Source: Microglena sp. YARC | Taxonomy: Eukaryota > Chlorophyta > Chlorophyceae > Chlamydomonadales > Chlamydomonadaceae | Direction of reading: 5' to 3' | Assembly: GCA_022414725.1 (NCBI GenBank) | Contig: CM039464.1 | Span: 30,563,761-30,627,760 of the forward strand | Length of the DNA stretch: 64,000 bases | Part shown: in pieces, positions 44,690 to 55,159 of the stretch | Layout: each line of letters opens with the position of its first letter | How positions within the stretch are numbered: position 1 is the first letter of the stretch | The notes under the pieces: model-generated | What the model was told of the DNA's origin: nothing | Database searches by the model: none | The model's input: only the letters and a program-made list of their open reading frames with translations | Program-made: the position numbers and the translations under genes

Positions 44690-44940
44690 TACTATCTTGT
44701 ACTAGTGGCAACACCATTCGAACTCAATCCCTGGTTTGCGGTGCCTCTTGTTCGTGTTGGGAGACCCACCTACTGGGGTGAAATTCCCTTCGTAACGAAG
44801 GAGAAGAAAAATTGCGCTCCATTCCCACTCCATTTGTTTTGAAGGTGTGAAAGGACTTTCACCCCAGTAGGTGGGTCTCCCTACAGAAACCAGCGACACC
44901 TAGGGTTCAGTTCGAATGGCGTTGCCACTCCTACAAAAGA
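44690..44940. repeat. Inverted pair of repeat family C
   Basis: A minus-oriented copy (44702-44800) faces a plus-oriented copy (44846-44935). Together they could fold into a ~90-bp imperfect stem with a ~45-nt loop. Confidence 0.75.
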
Positions 44941-44951
44941 GTAGGCGCACT

Positions 44952-45079
44952 ATGTTCGTTTGGTCGTGGGTTGGGCGGGCCAACTGCCCAGAAAAAGTGG
45001 GCGCCTTATATGGAACACATATAAGGCGCCCACTTTTTTCTGGGCAGCAGGCCCGCCCAACCCACGACCAAACGAACAT
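44952..45079. repeat. 61-bp-arm hairpin with 5-nt loop
   Basis: ATGTTCGTTTGGTCGTGGGT at the left edge is matched at the right edge. The centre is GCGCCTTATATG-GAACA-CATATAAGGCGC. Only a few mismatches occur (around AACTGCC and one extra T). Confidence 0.93.
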
Positions 45080-45104
45080 TCACCACTACCCCTGTTCACC
45101 ACTA

Positions 45105-45128
45105 CCCTAAACCCTAAACCCTAAACCC
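45105..45128 (+). repeat. Interstitial telomere-type repeat (CCCTAAA)3.4
   Basis: Exact CCCTAAACCCTAAACCC sequence 26 bp after the hairpin. The flanking ACCAAACGAAC(A/T)ATCACCAC is repeated on both sides. Confidence 0.9.
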
Positions 45129-46713
45129 GACCCTCAACCAAACGAACTATCACCACTTCCCCCATTGAACACATTAAGTTAACAGAATAAACACATAAAC
45201 TCCCGAAATGATGTATGGCAACTTTGAAGGAGTCAAATTGATCACAGTCCAGTCCTGTACAGAGGGTAACCTACACATGTATATATCCTTTTCCCCGTAT
45301 TTGGTACTCTGGAATTGGTAGACAGTTGGCAGATCTCCTCCTATGGGTCGAGGGTCGGTATCTCTTATACTCCTTTGGGTCGAGGGTTGGTACTCTTTTG
45401 TAGGAGTGGCAACGCCATTCAAACTGAATCTTCGTTCGATTGTGTACGTTTGTGTACGGAGACCCACCTCCTAGGGTGAAATACCTTTCACAACTTTTTT
45501 AAAAAAGGGCAGCGAAGAGTTGGCTGAAAAAACATGTGGACATCTAAGTCAATTATATCTGGCTACTCCTCGTTGGAGTTGTTCACTTAGTGACATGGTC
45601 AGACTTTTGTAAGCAAAGGAATCAGAGCCTCTATGTAGCACGAAGGTGATCCTACTAGTGGGCTGACTCTACCAATTCCACCCCCAGGTGTCTTCAACTT
45701 TCGACAGGCCAGCTACCGACTTGGCTCAACCGACTCCAACCGAATCAAACTTTGGCGACCCATATCTTGTCGAAACCTTGCTCCGTCGGAAAGTTAGGCC
45801 CGGCTTCCAGTTTCTACTGGTGCCCTCTTTCCGCCACCCAAGCTTCAACATTTGTGTCAACGAAACGCACGACCTGGTAGCTTTTGGGGTGCTACTAGCA
45901 TCTTCGGGCCTTTTGGGGCTCTAATTTTGTATTCCTTGCTTCTCGTAGAGACGATGGGACAAAGGCACGGTAAGCAATGACACAGTTGTTGCACAGTGTT
46001 GAGATAAAGGCAATGGCAAACTTGCTAGAACTTAATAGCATTAGGGGCCGGCGGCCTCAGGGCCAGCCGGTGTTAGGCGCCCTAGCTGGCTGGTGGTACC
46101 AGCCTGCTAGCAGGCTGACGGTCCAGGTTCGCAGACCTATCAACTGCAACTGGGACAGGAATTCCAAAAAGAATCAAGACGACTTAGCGCTCTCTCTAAA
46201 CACTCTCTCTCCTTGCGGGAGAGGGGCCCACCCCTAACCCCCCCCCTTCTTATTTATTAGGTGGAGCCCCTCTTTTTTAAAAAGCCCCTGCAGGTTTGAG
46301 TTGTTTTCTGGTTAGCTTGCCTCCTTATATTCTGGACCCAGCATTACGAAGACCTGGGCGTTTTAATGAAACTATCTCTCTTCCATTAATTCCTAATTTA
46401 TTTGGCCGTTGGGAAATTTTAAAAATGGTTTGGCCCTGAGGGCTTTAGGTGGGTAGCATAGGATGACCTTAAAGATGGGCTTCAAGCCCATATTATACTG
46501 GGTGTTAATTGTTCAAAATTAATATTAATATATATATAATATATAATATTATGGCCGGGTGTAACCGTGTACAAGAGAAGTATGGTACGACCTGAAAGGC
46601 GTACCATAACATCTAACGACCCCCCCAAAAGGCTCAAGCGTAGCACCTCCGAAGCAGGAAGGAATATAATTAAGCACTCGTGCTCTGCATACCGGTATAA
46701 CCTTCAAGAAAAC
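45129..46713. other. Unassigned; family C copy at 45395-45495 and an atypical 45650-46560 stretch
   Basis: 45395-45495 is a minus-oriented family C copy. 45688-45924 and 45977-46237 are open on the plus strand (78 and 86 codons) without recognised motifs. 46040-46130 has GC-rich palindromes (CCGGCGGCC, CCTGCTAGCAGG) unlike the surroundings. An organelle-derived insert was considered but no gene supports it. Confidence 0.4.
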
Positions 46714-46800
46714 CCGTGGGTGTCGCACGGGGACTTGGAACTGGTAGACAGTGAGCAGCTTATAGTTGGCTGAAAACCATGTAACAATTAAATTAAATTC
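46714..46800 (+). mobile_element. Repeat family B copy with (AATTA)n tail
   Basis: GTGGGTGTCGCACGGGGACT, TTGGAACTGGTAGACAGTGA, GTTGGCTGAAAACCATGTAA, then CAATTAAATTAAATTC. Confidence 0.72.
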
Positions 46801-46854
46801 TATCTGGCCACCCCTGGTTGGAGTTTTACACATGGTTGCAAGGTGCATATGGTG

Positions 46855-46950
46855 TCATGGTGTTTAGGGTTCAGTTCATCGATGCCTTTTATTTTTAGCC
46901 CTTCCTCTCACGGTTGGGCAAGCCCCTTAAGCCTATTCAGCCTACCCCTG
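46855..46950 (-). mobile_element. Repeat family A copy
   Basis: GTTTAGGGTTCAGTTCATCG, CCCTTCCTCTCACGGTTGGG, CCTACCCCTGG; tail absent. Confidence 0.72.
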
Positions 46951-47139
46951 GTTGAACTTGTACACAAGGTTTCAGAAGAATAAGAAAAATGATGATTTGT
47001 CCTCGTTTACATTTCCCGGGATATGCTTTTTAACTGCCAAAGATGGCGAGCAGCCAAATTGCTGGCTGAAGCTATGTAACCAAGTTCAAGTTCAAATACA
47101 AATGGTAGTAATGATACATGCAAACGTATGTCACATGAT

Positions 47140-47440
47140 ACATACATACATACATACATACATACTATGGTATGGTATATATACATACATACATAATATG
47201 GTATGTACATACATGTCACGTTCATACATACATAAAGAACCTGAGGACAAGACCATACATAAAGAACCTGAGGACAAGACCATACATAAAGAACCTGAGG
47301 ACAAGACCATACATACATACATACATACGTTCATACATACATACATACACACGTTCATACATACATAAAGAACCTGAGGACAAGACCATACATAAAGAAC
47401 CTGAGCACAAGACCATACATAAAGAACCTGAGGATCTCAT
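47140..47440 (+). repeat. (CATA)n with embedded 24-bp LINE-derived repeat
   Basis: CATACATA runs alternate with six copies of CATAAAGAACCTGAGGACAA plus GACC. The last copy continues into the LINE coding sequence (AAAGAACCTGAGGATCTCAT). Confidence 0.9.
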
Positions 47441-48414
47441 TAGAATGGCTCTTGAGGAATCTTTTGACTCCAACACTGGCTGGGTTCATGACTTGCGTTG
47501 TGCTCTCCACAAGCTAGGATCCAGTAAAAACATCAACATTTTGGAGGCTGTCGATGTCGAAGGTATTATGTCTGAAGTTTTTGAGTCATGGAGGTTTAAG
47601 TACCCAAGTGACACCAATGCAGTTAGAGACATCCCTGATGAGAGAAGGGTTGGCTTTAAACGCCTCCGATACCAAAAATGGTTCGCAGCCAACAGCAATG
47701 ATGAGAATAGCTTGATTCCCTTTACATCCGCCTTACATAAGCAGGATCAGATTCGTTCTATAGCACAGTTTAGAATGGGTTCCCATTGGCTGAACACAGA
47801 AAGAATGAGGGTGGTGGATAGAGCACACATCCCTCGCTCAATGAGACACTGTCAAATGTGTGGGTTCCAAAAAACTGAGGATGAAATGCATATGTTTGAG
47901 TGCCCTTTTTATAATGATATTCGCCTCCGCTACCAGAATCTGTTTACAGATATTTATAGGCATGTCCATGAGGATACCGACTTAACCGTATGGAATGTGG
48001 AATTCTGCGATTCCACATTCAGAACCTTTATGAATGGAAATGGCACTAAGTCTTTTTGGAGCAACCTAGCCGACTATCTTTCTACTTGTAGAAGAGCAAG
48101 ACAGGAAGCCCTGGACTGCTTAGTGGCACCGTAATTTATTATCCCTTTTTTTTCTTCTTGAGACTTCTCATTTGTTAGCTTCTTACCTCCGCCACTGTAA
48201 GTGGTTGAGATCTGGGTCCTGCTCTAAGGGGTTTAATACCTACGCCACCAAAACGGTGGTTGGGAGTTTGGTTTGTTTGTCCTCGACACACCCCTGATGT
48301 AATGGGGTTTTTTGCTTTGTGGGTGCTTTTTCTTTTTGTTTAAAGCACAGAGTCTCATACACCCTCGCGGTGTCAAGTAGACTTTAATATGTAATGTAAT
48401 GTAATGTAATGTAA
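47440..48414 (+). mobile_element. LINE 3' end: ORF2 C-terminus, 3' UTR and pentamer tail
   Basis: An open frame to the stop at 48132-48134 covers about 230 codons. It has a zinc-knuckle-like C-x2-C-x9-H-x3-C (RHCQMCGFQKTEDEMHMFEC) followed by RLRYQNLF, as in many non-LTR ORF2 C-termini. A T-rich ~250-bp 3' UTR follows and ends in (GTAAT)n at 48389-48414. Upstream RT and endonuclease are missing, so the copy is 5' truncated at the CATA tract. No stop or frameshift disrupts the remaining coding part, indicating recent insertion. Confidence 0.8.
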
Positions 48415-48624
48415 TACATACTATAATATGTACATACATGCCAGATCCATACATTATATGCTATGACATGTGTATACAAACATTTAATGTACATGCAGAC
48501 GTATGTCACGTACGTGCATACTTCGGTCAGTGTGATGAATGATAAAGTAACACCATACGTTTGGTGGTTGCCCCCAGTGAAAGCAAACAGGCTGCCCCCC
48601 TCATCCATACGCCTCGTAATAAGG

Positions 48625-48815
48625 CGTCCTATATATTTATTTACAACATTGTTGCATACATATTTATTTATTAACAACTATGTTGCATACATATTTATTT
48701 ACAACTTTGTTGCATACATATTTATTTATTTGCAACATTGTTGCATACATATTTATTTACAACTTTGTTGCATACATATTTATTTATTTGCAACATTGTT
48801 GCATACAAAGTTGCT
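48625..48815 (+). repeat. ~33-bp tandem repeat (TTGTTGCATACATATTTATT)
   Basis: Six units alternating TTACAACTTTGTTGCATACA and TTTGCAACATTGTTGCATAC. Confidence 0.9.
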
Positions 48816-48835
48816 TTCAGAGTGTTGGCTAGCGT

Positions 48836-48893
48836 TTTCCTGTCATGGTTGGGCAAGTCCCTTAAGCCTAATTGGTCTACCCCTGGACTATTA
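48836..48893 (-). mobile_element. Repeat family A fragment
   Basis: TCATGGTTGGGCAAGTCCCT, TAAGCCTAATTGG, CTACCCCTGGACT. Confidence 0.65.
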
Positions 48894-49233
48894 AGTAATA
48901 ACTAACTAGAGAGTTTGCCAGCCTGTCAAGTCCTTGCAACAGGGCAGGGGCCAAGCTAGTGACCTGTAAAAGTCTTTAAACTTTATAATCCGCATAGTTA
49001 CACCAGGGAGCTAACTATGCGGGGGTTTAGGATATAGTTTTCTTGCACGGGGGGACTCGGCATTGGAAGGCAGTGAGTAGCCCAGAGTTGGCTAAAAAAC
49101 ATGTAACAATCCAATCCAATCCGAGCTATTGATGTCAGCCAGTCATGGATTCGAAGCTGCTTTGTGCGCGCTCCCTGGTTTCTGTGGGTATCGCACCGCG
49201 GGACTTGAGAGAGTACAGGTGTGTGTGTATGTA

Positions 49234-49271
<38 letters not shown>

Positions 49272-49377
49272 GGGGTGTCAGGGTAAGTAGGTGCGTGTGT
49301 GTGATGCCCCAGACATGTTGCTTCCGTGGGTATCGCACCGTGGAACTTGAGAGAGTACAGGTGTGTGTGTGTGTGTG

Positions 49378-49412
<35 letters not shown>

Positions 49413-50896
49413 CAGGGTAAGTAGGTGTGTGTGTGATGCCCCAGGCATGTTGCTTCCGTGGGTATCACAGGGACGATTTTTATTCTGCAGACAGCAAGAA
49501 GTCTGACGGCGTAATGATAACGCCTGGTAGGGCGTGGTGTTAAGGGAGCCCCGTCTTATGGCGGTAGGGAACGAGCTGCTAATTTAACTGGACCAAGCTA
49601 CCATGGCAGTTGACAGCATGCCCCCTGGTTTCCGTGGGTATCGCACGGTGGGACTTGGAATCAGAAGGTGGTGGGCAGCTCAGAGTTGGCATAAGTCAAT
49701 TAAATTAAATTAAATTCTTGTGACGTCAGCTGTAACACTGCCGGCTCTCCTGGAGAGCACCAAGCTAAAGGGATCAGACCATAGTCCATCGTTTCTTTTT
49801 TTAGCTACAAGTAGCAGCTGGAGGGGGTGGGGGTGGAAGTGTGTGTGTGGGGGGGGTGTAGGGTGGGGTGGGGTGAGTGGTGAGTGTTGTGTTGACTTTG
49901 TCCCTTTAGCCTATGAGCCTATTTGGCCTACCCCTGGACTTTAACATACGTGGCCCAGTGGCTGGCTAATGGGGCTAGCTGGAAGCTGCTGCAAGTAGCA
50001 AGCAAATGAAACAGTAGGCTGTCTGTGTTATGTGTACTGTGTACCTTCAGCCTATTTGGCCTACCCCTGGACTTTGACATGCGTGACCCAGTGGCTGGCT
50101 TATGGAGCTGGCTGGAAGCTGCTGCAAGTAGGAAGCAAATGAAACAGTAGGGTGTCTGTGTTGTGTGTACTTTGTCGCTTAAGCCTATTTGGCCTACCCC
50201 TAGACTTGAACATACTTATGTATCAGCACTGAGAATTGAAGGTCTAGATGGAGCACGAGCTAGGAGTTCCTCCAACGATCTCACCCACTTGCCCCTCCCC
50301 CGTACTTACATCCCCCCCACCCCAGGGATTTCCCGACCCCGCTACATATAGCTATCGCGACTGTAGACCCCGTTTTGGCCCCAAATTGCTGTTATAAAGA
50401 ACCCCAAAATATGGTCCTAAATGACCCTAAAAAGTTATTAAAAACACTGTCCCTGGAGGAGGCCTAAAACCATTAAGCTAGAAAAAACCCACTTTCTGAT
50501 TTGAAAAATAAATCCCTGTCTCACCCCGTCTTTTCGGCTCATGATCCTTAAGTCTTGTTGGATTCCGAGAAACCTCTGGCTTGTATTCCAAAGAAGTCAT
50601 TGTAAACTGATCTTACTCTTTCCCCCCCCCGGCGTCCCCAATCGCCGTATCTCCATCCAAGACCTTCTGATGCTCCCACTCACTACTACTGGACAGCTTC
50701 TGCTATTCTTCAAGTCCCAGAATACTAGCTAGGAGCTCCTCCGATCTCCTTACCCACTTGCCTTCCCTTCCCCCCCCCCCCCCCCACCACCACCACCACC
50801 ACACACACACACACACACATGTAGCGATTGGGTTCATCATAACTCTGTATTACTGCAGACCGGCGTCCATCCACCAGCTGCAACAGACTCTGGGAC

Positions 50897-51091
50897 CAGG
50901 GTACTTCCAAGCGCACACTTTTGCGCGCTGGCGCGCTGCCTTTTTGAGCCCCACTGCGCGTTTTGCGCAGTTTTTCGCAACCCCCTGTGGGCGCAGCAAG
51001 CAATGTTTGCGCTTTTTGCACTACAAAGCGCAGTTTTGTTTTTTTCAAGTGCGCTAAAGCGCTGGCCAATTTGGCCAATGGAAGTACCCTG
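50897..51091. mobile_element. hAT-type MITE (right duplication copy)
   Basis: Same termini, flanks (TCTGGGAC / TCTGGGAT) and position as 7479-7673. Confidence 0.9.
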
Positions 51092-51101
51092 TCTGGGATA
51101 C

Positions 51102-52229
51102 TAGCTAGGAGCTCCTCCGACATCCTCATCCACTTGCCCGCCCCCTACAGCCCCAATCCCTGCATCGGCATCCACCGTTTTCTGACGCGCCCACAGTTGA
51201 TGCGTCTCCTTCGCCACCTTCTTGGGTACCTAGCTGAACTGGTGGATGGCGCTGGGCACTAGCTAGGAGCTCCTCTGACATCCTCATCCACTTGCCCGCC
51301 CCCTACAGCCCCAATCCCTGCATCGGCATCCACCGCTTTCTGACGCGCCCACAGTTGCTGCGTCTCCTTCGCCACCTTCTTGGGTACCTAGCTGAACTGG
51401 TGGATGGCGCTGGGCACTAGCTAGGAGCTCCTCCGACATCCTCATCCACTTGCCCGCCCCCTACAGCCCCAATCCCTGCATCGGCATCCACCGCTTTCTG
51501 ACGCGCCCACAGTTGCTGCGTCTCCTTCGCCACCTTCTTGGGTACCTAGCTGAACTGGTGGATGGCGCTGGGCACTAGCTAGGAGCTCCTCCGACATCCT
51601 CATCCACTTGCCCGCCCCCTACAGCCCCAATCCCTGCATCGGCATCCACCGCTTTCTGACGCGCCCACAGTTGCTGCGTCTCCTTCGCCACCTTCTTGGG
51701 TACCTAGCTGAACTGGTGGATGGCGCTGGGCACTAGCTAGGAGCTCCTCCGACATCCTTTCCCACTTTCCCCCCTCCTACGGCCCCAATTCCTGCATCGG
51801 CATCCACCGCTTTCTGACGCGCCCACAGTTGCTGCGTCGCCTTCACCACCTTCTTGCTAGGATTCTTAAGCGCCTTGTTGAACTGGTGGATGGCGCTGGG
51901 CACTAGCTAGGAGCTCCTCCGACATCCTCATCCACTTGCCCGCCCCCTACGGCCCCGATTCCTGCATCGGCATCAACCACTTTCTGATGCGCCCACACTT
52001 GCTGCGTCGCTTTCGCCACCTTCTTGGGCGCCTTGCTGACCGGTGGATGGCACTGGGCACTAGCTAGGAGCTCCTCCGACATCTTCGCCCACTTACCCGC
52101 CCCCTACGGCCCCAATCCTGGCATCAGCATCCACCACTTTCTGATGCGCCCACAGTTGCTGCGTTGCCTTGGCCACCAGCTTGCTAGCCTCCTTGGGTGC
52201 CTTGCTGAACTGGTGTATGGCGCTGGGCA
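51102..52229 (-). repeat. Tandem array of decayed terminal-exon copies (right)
   Basis: Seven units (starts near 51102, 51260, 51418, 51576, 51734, 51904, 52061) plus the real exon at 52230. Same unit as 7683-8966, where there are eight plus one. Confidence 0.9.
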
Positions 52230-55128
52230 CTAGCTAGGAGCTCCTCCGACATCCTCACCCACTTGCCCGCCCCCTACCGCCCCAATCCCGGCATCAGCAT
52301 CCACCACTTTCTGATGCGCCCACAGTTGCTGCGTTGCTTCCGCCACCTGCTTGGGCGCCTTCTTGGGCGCTTTACTGAACTGGTGAAATAGCCCTCGCAC
52401 GCCCTCACCAGTACCCGGCCTAGCAGAGCGTGGGCGAGGCTGCTGTTGCTGCTGTGCCTGCTGTACCTGCAGCATATAAATATTAGTTAGATTTGAATAT
52501 GACTTGGATTTGAATATGACTTGGATTTGAATATGTTGGATTTGAATATTACTTGGATATAAATATTAGTTGGATATAAATATTAGTTGGATTTGAATAT
52601 AACTTGGATATAAAATTATTTGGATTTGAATATTACTTGGATTTGAATATTACTTGGATTTGAATATGACTTGGATGATATAACTCGGATTTGAATATAA
52701 CTTGGATAATATTACTTGGATTTGAATCTAACTTGGATTGGAATATTACTTGGATAAAATAACTTGGATTTGAATATTACTTGGATAATATAACTTGGAT
52801 TTGAATATTACTTGGATAAAATAACTTGGATTTGAATATTACTCGGATAATCTAACTTGGATTTGAATATTACTTGATAATATAACTTGGATTTGAATAT
52901 TACTTGGATTTGAATTTTACTTGAATTTGAATATAACTTGGATTTGAATATTACTTGGATAATATAACTTGGCTTTGAATATTACTTGGATTTAAATATT
53001 ACTTGGATAAGATAATTGGATATAGATATTAGTTGGATTTGAATATTACCTGGATTTGACTATGACTTGAATAATATTACTTGGATAAAAAGATTACTTG
53101 GATATTAATATTACTCGGATGTAAATATTACTTGGATAATTACATTTAATTTGTATACTATATTGACGCACTCGCACTTGTTTTATTTGCTCCAGCCTTC
53201 ATTTTTTTATTTTTTAGCCTTGAATTGACTCCAAACCTGCTGTACCTGCATTTATTATAGGCAATTTGTATTATATGTTTCCGCGCTCGCCCTTTTTTTA
53301 TTTGCTCCAGCCTGCTCCAGCCCTTTTTATGCTTTAGCATTGAATAGACTCCAAACCTGCTGTACCTGCTGTACCTGCGCTTGTGCCAGCCTGGCAGCTT
53401 CCTCCTGTGCCTTCATGTCTGCCTCCTTCTGCCTCTTCTCCGCGGCCATGAGTTCGATGTAGAGGGCCTCCACCTCGGACTGGCGGCCGCTGTGGGCCAG
53501 GATGACAGCTAGCGTGCCCAGGGCGATCTCACCAGCCTGGTGTAGCTCCACGTCGGTGGAATGAGAGGCTGCTGATAACACTTTCCTGTAAAGAGAGTGT
53601 GAGTGGGTGTGGGTGTGGGTGTGGGGGGTTGGGTGTATGGATGTGGGTGTGGATGTGCGTGGGGGTGGGGATGGGTGTGTGGGTGTTGGTGTTGGGAATG
53701 GGGGAGGGGATGGGGTAGGTAATGTGTGTGTGTGTGCGTGTGGATGGGTTGTGGTGGGGGGATGGGTGGTGGGGGGGGATGGTTAGAGTCGGTGGAGTGA
53801 GAGGCTGCTGATAACACTTTCCTGTAAAGGGTGTGGGTGTGGGAGTGGGGTAGGGGTAGGGGATGGGTGTGGGTGTGGGTGTGGGGTAGGGGTGGGGATG
53901 GGTTGGGGGTGAGGATGGGAATGGGGGTAAGGGTGGGTGTAGCTCCACGTCGGTGGAATGAGAGGCTGCTGATTACACTTTCATGTAAAGAGAGTGTGAG
54001 TGGGTGTGGGTGTGGGTGTGGGTGGAGTGGAGTGGGGTGTGGTGTGTGGTTTGGGTGTGGGTGTGGGGGTTTGGGTGTATGGATGTGGGTGTGGATGTGG
54101 ATGTGCGGGTGGGTGGGGATGGGTGTGTGGGTGTGTGGGTGTTGGTGTTGGTGTTGGGGATGGTGTTGGGGATGGTGTTGGGGTTGGGGATGGGGTTGGG
54201 GATGGGGTGGGGGATGGGTGTGTGTGTGTGGATGGGTGGTGGTGGGGGATGGGTTAGAGCCGGTGGAGTGAGAGGCTACTGATAACACTTTCCTGTAAAA
54301 GGTGTGGGTGTGGGTGTGGGGTAAGGGATGAGAGTGGGTGTGGGTGTGGGGTAAGGGATGAGTGTGGGTGTGTGGATGTGGATGGGTGTGGGTGTGTGGA
54401 TGTGGTTGTGGGTGTGGGGTAAGGGATGAGTGTGGGTGTGGGTGTGTGGAGGGGTGTGGGTGTGGATGGGGGTCGGGTTGGGAATGGGGATGGGATAGGG
54501 GATGGGTGTGTGTGTGTGGATAGGTGGTGGTGGGGGGATGGGTTAGAGTCGGTGGAATGAGAGGCTGCTGATAACACTTTCCTGTAAAGGGTGTGGGTGT
54601 GGGTGTGGGTGTGGGTGTGGGTGTGGGTGTGGGTGTGGGTGTGTGGGTTGGGTGTGGGTTGGGTGTGGGTGTGTGGATGTGGGTGGGTATGTGGATGTGG
54701 GGTGTGGGTGTGGGTGTGGGTGTGGGGTAGGGGATGGGGATGGGTGTGGGGTAGGGGTGGGGATGGGTTGGAGGTGAAGGTGGGAATGGGGGTAAGGGTG
54801 GGTGTAGCTCCACGTCGGTGGAATGAGAAGCTGCTGATAATACTTTCCAGTAAAAGGTGGGTGTGGGTGTGGGGATGGGGATGGGTTGGTGTCAACCCTT
54901 TAAGTAAATGGTGAGGGTGGGGGTGGGAAATGGGTTGGTATTAGTGGACTGCGAGGCCACCGGCAGCATTGTCCTGGTTGGGTTTAGGTTTGTGTTTGTG
55001 TGTGTTTGTGTGTGTGTGTGTGTGTGTGTTTGTGTGTGTGCGTGTTTGTGTGTTGGAGTTAGTGGACTACGAGACCACTGGCAGCATTGTCCTGGTTGGG
55101 TTTAGGTTTGCGTTTGTGTGTGTGTGTT

Positions 55129-55159
<31 letters not shown>

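Larger units (their letters stand above)
48982..54166. repeat. Segmental duplication, right copy (~5.2 kb)
   Basis: Counterpart of 5556-10931 in the same orientation. It is shorter because of one fewer terminal-exon unit and shorter GT/G tracts. Right of 54166 the TPR gene continues, so this is the parental or complete locus. Confidence 0.95.

Noticed and set aside
45105..45128. Chromosome end
   Set aside because: Only 3.4 units, with gene- and repeat-containing sequence on both sides.
45650..46560. Organelle-derived insert
   Set aside because: Composition and palindromes look different, but no plastid or mitochondrial gene, rRNA or tRNA is recognisable.
47172..48134. A 320-residue host gene
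   Set aside because: The first ~90 codons are CATA/24-bp repeat. The remainder has LINE ORF2 C-terminal features and a LINE-type tail.
53509..54895. Long His/Pro/Thr-rich minus-strand ORFs
   Set aside because: They are translations of the (GGGTGT)n intron array with exon-edge copies. The real exon 53375-53585 uses another frame.
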